A stretch of 64,000 nucleotides of DNA. It comes from SZUA-36 sp963759155 (lineage in GTDB: Bacteria > Pseudomonadota > Gammaproteobacteria > Xanthomonadales > SZUA-36). How positions within the stretch are numbered: the stretch's first letter is position 1; each line of letters begins with the position of its first letter. Shown here in pieces: positions 44,601 through 53,852 of the stretch. The notes under the pieces were generated by a model. That model was not told the DNA's origin and did no database searches. It saw only the letters and a list, made by a program, of their open reading frames with translations. The position numbers and the translations under genes are program-made. Location: the NCBI GenBank assembly GCA_963759155.1, contig CAVWXX010000019.1, positions 186,001 to 250,000 on the forward strand. Direction: 5' to 3'.

Positions 44601-45876
44601 CACGGTTCAACAATACCGGGTGCTCGCGGATAACTTCAGAAAGAATATCCCAAACCTCGGCTCTTTCTGTTTCAACCAACTTCTTGGCAGCCTTGATAGT
44701 TGCCGCCATACCACGCAACTGCAACTTGCTGAAGATAAACGGCTTGAATAATTCCAATGCCATTTTCTTGGGCAAACCGCATTGATGCAGCTTCAAGGTT
44801 GGACCTACCACGATCACTGAACGACCGGAGTAATCCACACGCTTACCAAGCAGGTTCTGACGGAAACGACCCTGCTTACCCTTGATCATGTCAGCCAGTG
44901 ACTTCAAGGGGCGGCGGTTGGTGCCGGTAATCGCACGACCACGACGACCATTGTCAAGCAAGGCGTCTACGGATTCCTGCAGCATACGCTTTTCATTACG
45001 CACGATAATATCCGGCGCATTCAATTCAAGCAGGCGCTTCAGGCGGTTATTGCGGTTAATGACGCGACGGTAAAGATCGTTCAGATCAGAGGTCGCGAAA
45101 CGCCCGCCATCCAGCGGCACCAACGGACGCAGGTCCGGTGGCAATACCGGCAATACGGTCAGGACCATATACTCCGGGCGGTTGCCTGAATCGATAAATG
45201 CTTCCACCAGCTTGACGCGTTTTGAGAAGCGTTTGAGCTTTGTCTCTGAACGTGTGCCACCAATGTCTTCACGCAGTTGTTTCAGTTCTTCATTCAGATT
45301 GATGGTGCGCAACAATTCAAAAATTGCCTCCGCGCCCATTTTGGCGACAAACTCATCACCAAACTCTTCAACAGCATCAAGATACTGTTCATCTGTCAGA
45401 AGGGTGCCGCGTTCCAGCGTCGTCATACCCTCATCGAGTACAACATAAGATTCAAAATACAGAATCCGCTCAATATCACGCAGGGTCATGTCCAGCATGA
45501 GGCCAATACGCGAAGGCAACGACTTCAGGAACCAGATGTGTGCGACCGGGCTAGCCAGGTCGATGTGAGCCATACGCTCGCGACGAACCTTGGTCAGTGT
45601 TACCTCGGTACCACATTTTTCACAAACAACACCGCGGTGCTTCATACGCTTGTACTTACCGCACAGGCACTCGTAATCCTTGATAGGACCAAAAATGGAA
45701 GCACAGAATAAACCATCACGCTCCGGCTTGAATGTCCGGTAATTGATGGTTTCAGGTTTCTTAACCTCGCCAAACGACCAAGAACGAATCAGATTCGGCG
45801 GAGCCAATCCTATCCGGATTGTGTCAAAATTCAGCGGCTGGCGCTGACGATTATAGAGATTTAATAAGTCTCTCAT
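41659..45876 (-). CDS. rpoC: RNA polymerase beta-prime subunit
   Basis: 1405 residues. The N-terminal zinc site is Cys70, Cys72, Cys85 and Cys88 (ECLCGKYKRMKH..CEKC). The catalytic magnesium loop NADFDGDQMAVH lies near residue 460, a second zinc cluster (CETRYGVCAHCYGRD) in the middle third, and the trigger-loop region QSIGEPGTQLTMRTFHIGG follows it. Length is that of gammaproteobacterial beta-prime. It starts 16 bases after rpoB and ends before a strong terminator. Confidence 0.99.
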   Translation of the reverse strand: MRDLLNLYNRQRQPLNFDTIRIGLAPPNLIRSWSFGEVKKPETINYRTFKPERDGLFCASIFGPIKDYECLCGKYKRMKHRGVVCEKCGTEVTLTKVRRERMAHIDLASPVAHIWFLKSLPSRIGLMLDMTLRDIERILYFESYVVLDEGMTTLERGTLLTDEQYLDAVEEFGDEFVAKMGAEAIFELLRTINLNEELKQLREDIGGTRSETKLKRFSKRVKLVEAFIDSGNRPEYMVLTVLPVLPPDLRPLVPLDGGRFATSDLNDLYRRVINRNNRLKRLLELNAPDIIVRNEKRMLQESVDALLDNGRRGRAITGTNRRPLKSLADMIKGKQGRFRQNLLGKRVDYSGRSVIVVGPTLKLHQCGLPKKMALELFKPFIFSKLQLRGMAATIKAAKKLVETERAEVWDILSEVIREHPVLLNRAPTLHRLGIQAFEPVLIEGKAIQLHPLVCTAFNADFDGDQMAVHVPLSIEAQLEARTLMMSSNNILSPANGEPIIVPTQDVVLGLYYMTRELAGVPGEEMYFSDIAEVHRAYENRAVDVHAKIHVRIDETIISELGDERHETNLVTTTVGRALLAEIRPVGMPFHLLNEALKKKQISGLINSCYRRLGLKKTVVFADRLMYTGFRYATIAGISIGIEDLVIPEEKKSILATADDEVIEIQNQYISGLVTAGERYNKVVDIWSRTNEQVAKAMMSGMGKTAAKNLKGEDVEEDSMNSIFIMADSGARGSAAQIRQLAGMRGLMAKPDGSIIETPITANFREGLDVLQYFISTHGARKGLADTALKTANSGYLTRRLVDVAQDLVTTEYDCGTVNGLTMMPIVEGGDVVEALSERVLGRMTAADVMKPGTDELLCPRNTLLDEKWVDTLEKESVDRILVRSTITCETRYGVCAHCYGRDLARGQLVNLGEAVGVIAAQSIGEPGTQLTMRTFHIGGAASRAAAVDHIQTKSSGTVRLYNLKSVVNADKKLVAVSRSGELSVIDAHGREKERYKIPYGAIVSIRDEDKVESGQVVANWDPHTHPIVTEVAGIVGFHDFVEGITVNETVDEITGLSSLIVTDPKQRGSVGKDLKPMVSLSDKNGKPLYLAGTEIPAQYFLQALSIVGIRDGQEVAVGDVIARIPQESSKTRDITGGLPRVADLFEARKPKESAILAEVSGIFSFGKETKGKQRIVITQDNGETYEDLIPKWRHLIVFEGERVEKGETIADGEPNPHDILRLMGVEALSDYLTKEIQDVYRLQGVKINDKHIEVIVRQMLRKAEIRESGDSNLLMREQLDVVRVKEANAVVEKDGGEPATYQRLLLGITKASLATESFISAASFQETTRVLTEAAVRGTSDHLRGLKENVIVGRLIPAGTGMAFHNSRKRPPEEDPEIDLAALAAAVAAEEFGELDDATEANSKD

Positions 45877-45892
45877 CGTATATCTCCTCTGA

Positions 45893-48800
45893 TCACGTTT
45901 CTTCGAGTTCGATGTTAATACCCAATGAGCGAATTTCCTTCACCAATACGTTGAAGGATTCGGGCATGCTTGCCACCATCTCATGGTTACCATCGACTAT
46001 GTTTTTATACATCTGGTTACGGCCGGATACGTCATCGGATTTAACCGTTAACATTTCCTGCAGCGTGTAGGCTGCGCCATACGCTTCCAGTGCCCAAACT
46101 TCCATTTCACCAAATCGCTGACCACCAAACTGTGCTTTACCGCCAAGTGGCTGCTGCGTAACCAGGCTGTAAGGACCGGTGGAACGCGCATGCATCTTGT
46201 CATCAACCAGGTGATTCAGTTTCAGCATATACATATAACCAACCGTCACGGGGCGATCGAAAGGATCACCGGTTCGGCCGTTGTACAAAGTGGTCTGACC
46301 CGAGACAGGCAGATTTGCCAATTCAAGCAAGCGTTTAATCTCAGATTCCGGCGCACCATCAAATACCGGTGTAGCCATCGGCACGCCACCCTTCAGGTTC
46401 TTTGCCATCTCCTTGATTTCTTCCGCAGAGAAGCTGTTCATATTGACACGGCCTTTCTGATCGCTGTTGTAAATCTCACCCAGGAACTTGCGAATCTCTT
46501 CTGTCTTTGCGTTCCGCTCCACCATCTCGGTGATTCGGTGTCCAAGACCCTTCGCAGCCCAGCCAAGATGTGTTTCCAGCACCTGACCAATGTTCATACG
46601 TGATGGAACACCCAGTGGGTTGAGTACCACATCAACCGGTGTACCGTCTTCCATATAAGGCATGTCTTCCTGCGGGACGATCATGGAAATAACACCCTTG
46701 TTACCATGACGGCCGGCCATCTTGTCGCCAGGCTGGATACGACGTCTAACGGCCATGTATACCTTGACCATCTTGAGCACGCCCGGCGCCAGGTCATCAC
46801 CACGGGTGATCTTGCCTTTCTTCTCTTCAAATTTTTCGTCAAAGACCCGACGCTGGTCCTTGATCTGATCTGCCAATTGCTCAATCAGATCATTCGCGTC
46901 ATTGTCTTTCATACGCAATTTGTATCTGTCATCCGCATCCAGACCGGCGAGGTACTCGGCGGTAATCACCGTGCCTTTCTTGAGACCTTGCGGCCCCTTA
47001 TTGGCAACCTTACCCACCAAACCATTTTCCAGACGCTGGTAAATAGCGGCTTCAACGATTCTCATCTGGTCATCAAGATCTTTTCTGACCTGACGTAATT
47101 GATCTTTCTCAATGGAGATCGCACGCTGGTCTTTCTCAACACCATCACGGGTAAACACCTGCACATCGATGACGGTGCCATCACTACCCGATGAAACACG
47201 CAGAGAGGTGTCTTTTACATCGGAGGCCTTTTCACCAAAAATGGCTCTCAGCAGTTTCTCTTCCGGTGTCAGTTGTGTTTCGCCTTTTGGCGTTACCTTA
47301 CCAACCAGGATGTCACCGGCTTTAACCTCTGCACCGATATATACGATGCCGGACTGATCCAGTTTATTCAGGTTATGCTCACCAACATTTGGGATATCCG
47401 CCGTAATTTCCTCGGAACCCAGCTTGGTATCACGCGCAACACAGGTCAGCTCTACAATGTGAATGGTCGTGAAACGATCCTCCTGAACGACCCGCTCAGA
47501 AATCAGGATTGAATCCTCAAAGTTGTAACCATTCCACGGCATGAAGGCAATCAGCATATTCTGGCCAAGTGCGAGCTCACCGAGGTCTGTTGAGGGTCCG
47601 TCAGCAAGCACGTCACCCTTGGTAACAGTTTCGCCAACATTCACCAGCGGACGCTGATTCATACAGGTGTTCTGATTGGAGCGCTGATACTTGACCAGGT
47701 TATAGATATCCACACCGGGGTCACCGGCCGGAACTTCATCTTCATTGACATGGACAACAATGCGCCCGGCATCCACCTGGTCAACAGTACCGCCGCGCTT
47801 GGCGACTGCAGTAACACCCGAGTCGGTAGCGACCACACGTTCCATACCCGTACCGACCAATGGCTTTTCAGCCACCAGCGTTGGTACAGCCTGGCGTTGC
47901 ATGTTCGACCCCATCAAGGCGCGGTTGGCATCATCATGCTCAAGGAATGGCACCAGTGATGCAGCCACGGAAACAATCTGCTTCGGTGACACGTCCATGT
48001 AATTGACTTCGATCGGCTCTTTAAGCGTGAACTCACCCATGTGCCGGCAAGGAATAAATTCATCTACAAACTTGCCATTGGAGTCGAGTTCAGCATTGGC
48101 CTGTGCAATAACGTAGTCACCCTCGACGATCGCGGAAAGGTATTCCACATCATTGGTGACCTTACCGTTATTCACCTTCCTGTAAGGCGTTTCCAGAAAA
48201 CCATAGTCATTGGTCCTGGCGTACACTGCCAGCGAGTTGATCAAACCAATATTCGGACCTTCAGGAGTCTCAATTGGACAAACCCGGCCATAGTGAGTCG
48301 GATGAACGTCACGCACCTCAAAACCAGCGCGTTCACGCGTCAGACCACCGGGGCCCAATGCAGATACACGTCGTTTGTGTGTCACTTCGGAAAGCGGGTT
48401 GTTCTGATCCATGAACTGGCTAAGCTGGCTTGAGCCAAAAAACTCTTTAATCGCGGCAGCTACCGGTTTTGCATTGATCAGTTCCTGCGGTGAGAGATCT
48501 TCACTTTCAGCTACTGACAAACGCTCACGAACAGCACGCTCAACACGCACAACACCGACACGGAAGACATTCTCAGCCATCTCACCAACGCTTCGTACAC
48601 GCCGGTTACCAAGGTGATCGATGTCATCGACCGTGCCGTTACCATTACGGATATCGATCAAAACCTTCAAAACCGCAAGAACATCCTCACGATCAAGGAC
48701 ACCCGGACCGGTAATCTCTTCGCGACCGACACGCCGGTTGAATTTCATCCGGCCTACACCGGACAAATCGTAGCGCTCTTCGGTGAAGAACAGGTTCTTG

Positions 48801-49975
48801 AACAGGTTTTGTGCCGCTTCCTTGGTAGGTGGTTCACCCGGACGCATCATACGGTAGATCTCAACCAAGGCTTCCAGCTCATTGGTTGATGCATCAATAT
48901 TCAATGTATTTGAAATATAAGGGCCCTGGTCAAGATCGTTGACATACAAAACTTCGAACTTCTTGACACCGGCCTCACGCAACTGTTGCAGCAACTCTTC
49001 GGTCAACTCGGCATTGGCATCCGCCAAAACTTCGCCCGATTCCTTATCAATCAGGTTGTGAGCAATGATTTTTCCAAACAGGTAATCATCAGGCACTTGC
49101 AGTGCTTTGATACCGGCTTCGTGAATTAATTTGACATGCCGCGCGGTAATACGCTTGCCATGCGCGACAATCACCTCGCCTTTTTTATCAGCGATATCAA
49201 AAAGCGCAGACTCGCCACGCAGACGCTCCGGAACCAGTTCGAGTTTTGCACCTTCCTTGAGAAGGGTTACATGGCTGGTTTCAAAGAACGTATCAAGAAT
49301 TTCTTCGTTGTTCATGCCCAGAGCACGAAGCAACACGGTAACAGGCAGTTTTCTGCGTCTGTCTATTCGAGTGAAAATACCGTCTTTGGCATCAAACTCG
49401 AAATCAAGCCAGGAACCTCTGTAAGGAATGACCCGGGCAGAGAAAAGCAGCTTTCCGCTTGAATGGGTTTTACCTTTGTCATGGTCAAAAAACACACCCG
49501 GAGAGCGGTGCAACTGAGAAACGATGACTCGCTCGGTACCGTTAATGACAAATGTGCCCGTTTCGGTCATCAGTGGCAGGTCGCCCATATAGACCTCCTG
49601 CTCCTTGACGTATTTGACAGGCTTCTGTTTGGCCGAACTTTCCTTGTCGTAGATGACAAGGCGAACCTTTACACGCAACGGGGCCGCATAGGTCATGCCG
49701 CGAAGCTTGCATTCGCGCACATTAAACGGTGGATTCCCCAATTTATAGCTGACGTATTCAAGTGCAGCATTTCGGGAATAGGAAACTATCGGGAATACCG
49801 ACTTCAAGGCGCCGTGAAGACCACGTTCGCGCCGATCACCGGGCTTCGTCTCAAGTTGTAAGAATTCCGCATAAGAACGGATTTGGGTCTGCAGGAGATT
49901 GGGAACTTCCAGGATCGCCTGGCTTTTACCAAAATCTTTACGGATACGCTTTTTCTCAGTAAATGAGTAATTCAT
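45893..49975 (-). CDS. rpoB: RNA polymerase beta subunit
   Basis: 1360 residues from MNYSFTEKKRIRKDFGK. The ATG at 49975 is chosen by family start and GAGG upstream; a GTG at 49987 is in frame but badly spaced. The rifampicin-binding region SSQLSQFMDQNNPLSEVTHKR reads as wild type (QLSQFMDQNNPLSEVTHKRR core). It is preceded by a 123-base spacer with a hairpin after rplL. Confidence 0.99.
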   Translation of the reverse strand: MNYSFTEKKRIRKDFGKSQAILEVPNLLQTQIRSYAEFLQLETKPGDRRERGLHGALKSVFPIVSYSRNAALEYVSYKLGNPPFNVRECKLRGMTYAAPLRVKVRLVIYDKESSAKQKPVKYVKEQEVYMGDLPLMTETGTFVINGTERVIVSQLHRSPGVFFDHDKGKTHSSGKLLFSARVIPYRGSWLDFEFDAKDGIFTRIDRRRKLPVTVLLRALGMNNEEILDTFFETSHVTLLKEGAKLELVPERLRGESALFDIADKKGEVIVAHGKRITARHVKLIHEAGIKALQVPDDYLFGKIIAHNLIDKESGEVLADANAELTEELLQQLREAGVKKFEVLYVNDLDQGPYISNTLNIDASTNELEALVEIYRMMRPGEPPTKEAAQNLFKNLFFTEERYDLSGVGRMKFNRRVGREEITGPGVLDREDVLAVLKVLIDIRNGNGTVDDIDHLGNRRVRSVGEMAENVFRVGVVRVERAVRERLSVAESEDLSPQELINAKPVAAAIKEFFGSSQLSQFMDQNNPLSEVTHKRRVSALGPGGLTRERAGFEVRDVHPTHYGRVCPIETPEGPNIGLINSLAVYARTNDYGFLETPYRKVNNGKVTNDVEYLSAIVEGDYVIAQANAELDSNGKFVDEFIPCRHMGEFTLKEPIEVNYMDVSPKQIVSVAASLVPFLEHDDANRALMGSNMQRQAVPTLVAEKPLVGTGMERVVATDSGVTAVAKRGGTVDQVDAGRIVVHVNEDEVPAGDPGVDIYNLVKYQRSNQNTCMNQRPLVNVGETVTKGDVLADGPSTDLGELALGQNMLIAFMPWNGYNFEDSILISERVVQEDRFTTIHIVELTCVARDTKLGSEEITADIPNVGEHNLNKLDQSGIVYIGAEVKAGDILVGKVTPKGETQLTPEEKLLRAIFGEKASDVKDTSLRVSSGSDGTVIDVQVFTRDGVEKDQRAISIEKDQLRQVRKDLDDQMRIVEAAIYQRLENGLVGKVANKGPQGLKKGTVITAEYLAGLDADDRYKLRMKDNDANDLIEQLADQIKDQRRVFDEKFEEKKGKITRGDDLAPGVLKMVKVYMAVRRRIQPGDKMAGRHGNKGVISMIVPQEDMPYMEDGTPVDVVLNPLGVPSRMNIGQVLETHLGWAAKGLGHRITEMVERNAKTEEIRKFLGEIYNSDQKGRVNMNSFSAEEIKEMAKNLKGGVPMATPVFDGAPESEIKRLLELANLPVSGQTTLYNGRTGDPFDRPVTVGYMYMLKLNHLVDDKMHARSTGPYSLVTQQPLGGKAQFGGQRFGEMEVWALEAYGAAYTLQEMLTVKSDDVSGRNQMYKNIVDGNHEMVASMPESFNVLVKEIRSLGINIELEET

Positions 49976-50037
49976 GTTACCTACCACCTCTTTGCGGCCT
50001 GGCCAATGGTCGCGTCATAAAATGACAAACAGGATCA

Positions 50038-50061
50038 GGCCGGGGACATAAATCCCCAGCC
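50038..50061 (-). promoter_or_regulatory. Hairpin in the rplL-rpoB spacer
   Basis: GGCTGGGGA and TCCCCGGCC (minus strand) form a 9-bp stem with one G-U pair and a 6-base loop, without a strong T-run after it. In E. coli this spacer holds a partial attenuator and an RNase III site that lower rpoBC relative to rplJL; the same role is inferred here. Confidence 0.6.
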
Positions 50062-50098
50062 GAATCCTTCTTACTTCTCGTAAATCAAAAATCTTGAC

Positions 50099-50479
50099 TT
50101 ACTTGACTTCTACGGTAGCGCCTGCCTCTTCGAGTTTCTTCTTCAACTCTTCAGCTTCTGCTGCCTCAATACCTTCTTTCACTGCAGTCGGTGCACCTTC
50201 AACGAGGTCTTTAGCTTCTTTAAGGCCCAAACCTGTGATTTCACGTACTGCCTTAATTACCGGAACCTTGCTGCTGCCGAAAGAGGCCAGCATAACAGTG
50301 AACTCGGTCTGTTCCGCAGCAGCAGCGGCTTCACCACCACCTGCAGGACCAGCAGCAACAGCTACGGGTGCCGCAGCAGATACACCAAATTTCTCTTCCA
50401 TTGCGCTGATCAGATCAACTACATCCATAACGCTCATGTTTGAGATTGTGTCTAAAATATCTTCTTTTGAAACGGCCAT
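50099..50479 (-). CDS. rplL: 50S ribosomal protein L7/L12
   Basis: 126 residues from MAVSKEDILDTIS: an N-terminal dimerisation helix pair, an alanine/glycine-rich hinge (about 35-52) and the C-terminal factor-binding domain with IKAVREITGLGLKEAKDLVE in part (GLGLKEAKDLVE). A GTG- or TTG-like upstream start at 50500 is rejected by family comparison. Confidence 0.98.
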   Translation of the reverse strand: MAVSKEDILDTISNMSVMDVVDLISAMEEKFGVSAAAPVAVAAGPAGGGEAAAAAEQTEFTVMLASFGSSKVPVIKAVREITGLGLKEAKDLVEGAPTAVKEGIEAAEAEELKKKLEEAGATVEVK

Positions 50480-50542
50480 TGTCGTCTCTCCTAATGTCAA
50501 TTATGGCAACCTGACGGTTACCGGGGTTAAGTTTTAAATCGT

Positions 50543-51070
50543 TCAGGCAGCTTGTTTTGCTTCGCTAACTGCAGCAAAAGTACGAACCAGTTTGGTATGC
50601 GGTTCGGCCAGGGTACGGACAAATTTCTCCACTGGTGCTTTCATCACGCCCATCAGGATTGCAATCGCCTGGTCGTAAGTCGGCAGACTGGACAAACGGT
50701 CCAATTCGGAGGCTTCATAAACCTCTCCACCAACAGCGACAAGCTTTGTAATCAATTTGTCATTCGACTTCACATAGTCTTTGACAAGACGCGCAGCAGC
50801 ACCCGGATCTTCCATACTGAAAGCCAGGAGCAGTGGTCCCGTTAGGGATTCCTGCATGCATTCAAACTCGGTACCTTCCACAGCACGACGCACCAACGTG
50901 TTCTTGACCACCTTGAGGTAAACGCCACTTTCACGTGCCTTCACACGCAAATCTGTCATTTCCTCTACAGTTAAGCCGCGATACTCCGCTGCCACTGCAG
51001 CCAATGCGGTCTTGGCGACTTCAGCCACTTCCGCAACAACTGCTTTCTTCTGCTCAATACTCAGAGCCAT
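50543..51070 (-). CDS. rplJ: 50S ribosomal protein L10
   Basis: 175 residues, the stalk base that holds L7/L12 dimers. EYRGLTVEEMTDLR and KVVKNTLVRRAVEGT are seen. AGGAGG-like TTGGAGGT precedes the ATG. Its mRNA leader is a structured region that L10 or L10-L12 probably binds. Confidence 0.98.
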   Translation of the reverse strand: MALSIEQKKAVVAEVAEVAKTALAAVAAEYRGLTVEEMTDLRVKARESGVYLKVVKNTLVRRAVEGTEFECMQESLTGPLLLAFSMEDPGAAARLVKDYVKSNDKLITKLVAVGGEVYEASELDRLSSLPTYDQAIAILMGVMKAPVEKFVRTLAEPHTKLVRTFAAVSEAKQAA

Positions 51071-51422
51071 TTGATACCTCCAAGAGTCAAATCACCGGTT
51101 TCCCGGTATGGTTTAACGACTCATGACATCCATTTACATAGATGTCACAGGACCAAAAACGGTCCTTCAGTGGCTACCCCGCTTCTCAATTGTGCTATCT
51201 CGAACCCAATTGAGAAGCGGGGGCTCCACCATCTGCGCAGGCAGTGACCGGTTCCCCGGAACACCCTTAAACCGGATCACTGATAAATCCAGTAACCCGA
51301 TACCTACGGTCTCTGACGGCCTACTTCCGGTTTAAGTGTCATCGGATTTCCCAAAGACAAAAAAGCCGGAGTCAGCCCGCCCATCCATCAGCTTTCACTG
51401 ATGAAATTCTTAAAACTGATTT
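51071..51422 (-). ncRNA. Ribosomal protein L10 leader of the rplJL(-rpoBC) transcript
   Basis: The 352-base rplA-rplJ spacer is non-coding and strongly structured. Seen on the plus-strand coordinates: outer stem TTAAACCGG (51267-51275) with CCGGTTTAA (51327-51335); a 16-bp perfect stem CCCCGCTTCTCAATTG (51177-51192) with its complement (51207-51222); hairpins at 51150-51165 (GGACC/GGTCC) and 51125-51146 (GACATC/GATGTC). Position and fold match the known L10 leader, which L10(L12)4 binds to repress rplJ translation. No convincing promoter was found in the part nearest rplA; a TTTTTT run after a GC-rich stretch there may cause partial termination. Confidence 0.75.
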
Positions 51423-52118
51423 CTAAAGCTTTATAGCCTGATGATCTACAACGAGACCTGGACCCATGGTGGTTGATACAGAAACCTTCCTCAGGTACTG
51501 ACCTTTGGCAGTTGCTGGCTTCAGTTTATTCAAATCTGTCAGCAATGCTGCGAGGTTCGCCTGCAGTGCTTCCACTTCGAAATCAACCTTACCAATAGTG
51601 CTGTGGATAATGCCGCCTTTGTCAGTTCTGAAACGAACCTGTCCAGCCTTGGCATTCTGTACCGCTGCTGCCACATCCGTTGTAACCGTTCCAACCTTGG
51701 GGTTGGGCATCAGGCCCCTTGGCCCCAAAACCTGGCCAAGCTTACCGACAACACGCATGGCGTCCGGGGTTGCAATAACCACATCAAATGAAAGATCTCC
51801 ACCTTTGATCTGGTCATGTAAATCATCCATACCAACAACATCCGCACCGGCTTCCAATGCTTTATCAACATTATCACCCTGTGTGAATACCGCCACCCGT
51901 ACCGACTTTCCGGTACCGTTGGGCAGCACGGTCGCTCCACGTACATTCTGATCTGATTTTCTTGGATCAACACCCAGACGGATGGCTACATCCACAGATT
52001 CTTTAAACTTTACACCGCTGAGCTTTTTCAAAAGCTCCAGCGCCTCATCAACCAGGTAAACCTTACCCGGTTCAAGCTGTTCGCGGATTGCCTTATTACG
52101 TTTGCTTGAAATGGTCAT
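51423..52118 (-). CDS. rplA: 50S ribosomal protein L1
   Basis: 231 residues of the L1 stalk. Family core LGPRGLMPNPKVGTVT near 125-140 and SVDVAIRLGVDPRKSDQNVRG-type N-terminal domain (LGVDPRKSDQNVRG). Its start overlaps the rplK stop by one base, so the two are translationally coupled; L1 represses both in related species. Confidence 0.98.
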   Translation of the reverse strand: MTISSKRNKAIREQLEPGKVYLVDEALELLKKLSGVKFKESVDVAIRLGVDPRKSDQNVRGATVLPNGTGKSVRVAVFTQGDNVDKALEAGADVVGMDDLHDQIKGGDLSFDVVIATPDAMRVVGKLGQVLGPRGLMPNPKVGTVTTDVAAAVQNAKAGQVRFRTDKGGIIHSTIGKVDFEVEALQANLAALLTDLNKLKPATAKGQYLRKVSVSTTMGPGLVVDHQAIKL

Positions 52119-52552
52119 CAGACAACACCCTCCACATCCAGACCCATGCTGCGGGCTGATCCCGCGATCGTGCGAACGGCTGCATCCATATCGGCAGCCG
52201 TCAAATCGGGCTCTTTTGCCTTGGCGATTTCTTCCAACTGCGCGCGGGTTACCGTTCCAACCTTGTTGGTGTTTGGCTCGCCGCTACCCTTTGCAATACC
52301 AACAGCCTTCCGCAACAGCACAGCTGCCGGAGGTGTCTTGGTAATAAATGTAAAGCTGCGATCAGCGTAAACCGTAATCACAACAGGCAAGGGCAAACCC
52401 GGTTCGGTTTTCTGCGTTGACGCATTGAACGCCTTGCAGAACTCCATGATATTAACACCGTGCTGTCCAAGTGCCGGACCAACAGGAGGACTGGGGTTAG
52501 CCTGCCCTGCTTTAACCTGCAACTTAATATATGCAGTGACTTTCTTAGCCAT
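52118..52552 (-). CDS. rplK: 50S ribosomal protein L11
   Basis: 144 residues; KLQVKAGQANPSPPVGPALGQHGVNI, seen as GQANPSPPVGPALGQHG, is the conserved N-terminal domain and site of thiostrepton action; the C-terminal domain binds 23S rRNA. It is preceded by a 146-base spacer with a small CGGCAC-TTTT-GTGCCG hairpin after nusG. Confidence 0.98.
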   Translation of the reverse strand: MAKKVTAYIKLQVKAGQANPSPPVGPALGQHGVNIMEFCKAFNASTQKTEPGLPLPVVITVYADRSFTFITKTPPAAVLLRKAVGIAKGSGEPNTNKVGTVTRAQLEEIAKAKEPDLTAADMDAAVRTIAGSARSMGLDVEGVV

Positions 52553-52698
52553 TTTTTACTCCCCGGGTGCAAACGCCTGCTAACCAGTAGCAAAGCTCCC
52601 CGTATTGGTTAAGACACCATCGAAGATTTATTAATCCGCGTAGATGCCAGGGTTAAAACCGCACGGCACTTTTGTGCCGGCGACAAAAATTCTTTGGT

Positions 52699-53232
52699 TC
52701 AGGCTTTTTCAACCTGGTGAAAATTCAGTTCCACCGGCGTTGAACGCCCAAAAATTAAAACCGCTACACGCAGGCGATTCTTTTCGTAATTCACCTCTTC
52801 AACCGTACCGTTGAAGTCATTGAATGGCCCGTCAACAACACGAACCATCTCGCCCGGCTCGAACAGGATCTTCGGCCGTGGTTTGTCGACACCTTCCTGG
52901 ACACGACTCAGTATCGTATCCGCTTCCTTTTGCGAAATGGCTGCTGGCTTGTCAGAGGTACCGCCAATGAAGCCCATGACCTTTGGTACTTCTTTGACCA
53001 AGTGCCATGTTTCGTCATTCATTTCCATTTCAACCAGGACATAGCCCGGGAAAAACTTGCGGTCGGAGCGACGTTTCTGACCACCTTTCATTTCAACAAC
53101 TTCTTCTGTCGGTACCAAAACCTCACCAAACATGTCTTCCATGCCGGCCCTGGCTATGCGCTCTGTCAGCGAGCGTTGTACCTGCTTTTCGAAACCGGAA
53201 AACGCGTGTATGACGTACCAACGTTTACTCAT
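52699..53232 (-). CDS. nusG: Transcription elongation/antitermination factor NusG
   Basis: 177 residues from MSKRWYVIHAFSGFE. The NGN domain includes the polymerase-binding PGYVLVEMEM region, and the C-terminal KOW domain has VRVVDGPFNDFNGTVEEV. In-frame sequence upstream overlaps secE and lacks family character, so the ATG at 53232 is the start, two bases after the secE stop. Confidence 0.98.
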   Translation of the reverse strand: MSKRWYVIHAFSGFEKQVQRSLTERIARAGMEDMFGEVLVPTEEVVEMKGGQKRRSDRKFFPGYVLVEMEMNDETWHLVKEVPKVMGFIGGTSDKPAAISQKEADTILSRVQEGVDKPRPKILFEPGEMVRVVDGPFNDFNGTVEEVNYEKNRLRVAVLIFGRSTPVELNFHQVEKA

Positions 53233-53234
53233 GA

Positions 53235-53615
53235 TCAGCCTCCTGTCAGCAGGCTGCGAACCAGCGCGCCGATCATCCAGTCGACTGCGGCAAGAAACAA
53301 AGAAATGATGATCGTAACGACGATGACCATCAACGATGTCTGTACCGCCTCCTGGTGAGTCGGCCAAACCACCTTGCGGCGTTCAATATCCGACTCTTTC
53401 AAGAAGCGAAAGAAGGTACCGCCCTTCTGTGTCTGGGCAGCCACCCAGCATGCCAGTAAGGTCACAACAATCAGCGCCGCCACCCGAACTGGTGTTATCG
53501 CCAGATCCTGGTAGTAGTAATACGCCGCAATTCCACCCAGCAACATGATGACTGAGATCAGCAGCAATGATGTATCTGCAAATGCTGACCTGCTGTTTTC
53601 TGCTTTGCTGTTCAT
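53235..53615 (-). CDS. secE: Preprotein translocase subunit SecE
   Basis: 126 residues with three predicted membrane helices, the longer gammaproteobacterial form. The conserved amphipathic segment and third helix contain FLKESDIERRKVVWPTHQEA in part (RRKVVWPTHQEAVQT). It clamps SecY. The gene follows tRNA-Trp by 79 bases and directly precedes nusG. Confidence 0.96.
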   Translation of the reverse strand: MNSKAENSRSAFADTSLLLISVIMLLGGIAAYYYYQDLAITPVRVAALIVVTLLACWVAAQTQKGGTFFRFLKESDIERRKVVWPTHQEAVQTSLMVIVVTIIISLFLAAVDWMIGALVRSLLTGG

Positions 53616-53694
53616 ATTCAGTCGCTCTATCCGTTCCCGTGCTTTTGTTACCTGTTCCGGCTGATTTAACAGCCGTTTGGTCTGAGTGCAGTAC

Positions 53695-53770
53695 TGGCAG
53701 GCCAGGAGGGACTCGAACCCCCAACCCTCGGTTTTGGAGACCGATGCTCTGCCAGTTGAGCTACTGGCCT
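53695..53770 (-). tRNA. tRNA-Trp (CCA anticodon)
   Basis: 76 bases including an encoded CCA end. Acceptor AGGCCAG/CTGGCCT, T loop GTTCGAGTC, anticodon loop CTCCAAA. It lies between tuf copy 2 and secE, the position of a tRNA-Trp gene in many gammaproteobacteria. Confidence 0.97.
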
Positions 53771-53852
53771 TTCATTACTGCTTCAGACCAGAAAGCTGAC
53801 AGACCCCAAGGTGCGCCAGCTTCCCGTAGAACAACTACCTATTTAGTACGTC

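Noticed and set aside
52664..52679. CGGCAC-TTTT-GTGCCG hairpin after nusG as a terminator
   Set aside because: Only 6 bp with a distant, short T-run; could be a pause or processing site but support is thin.
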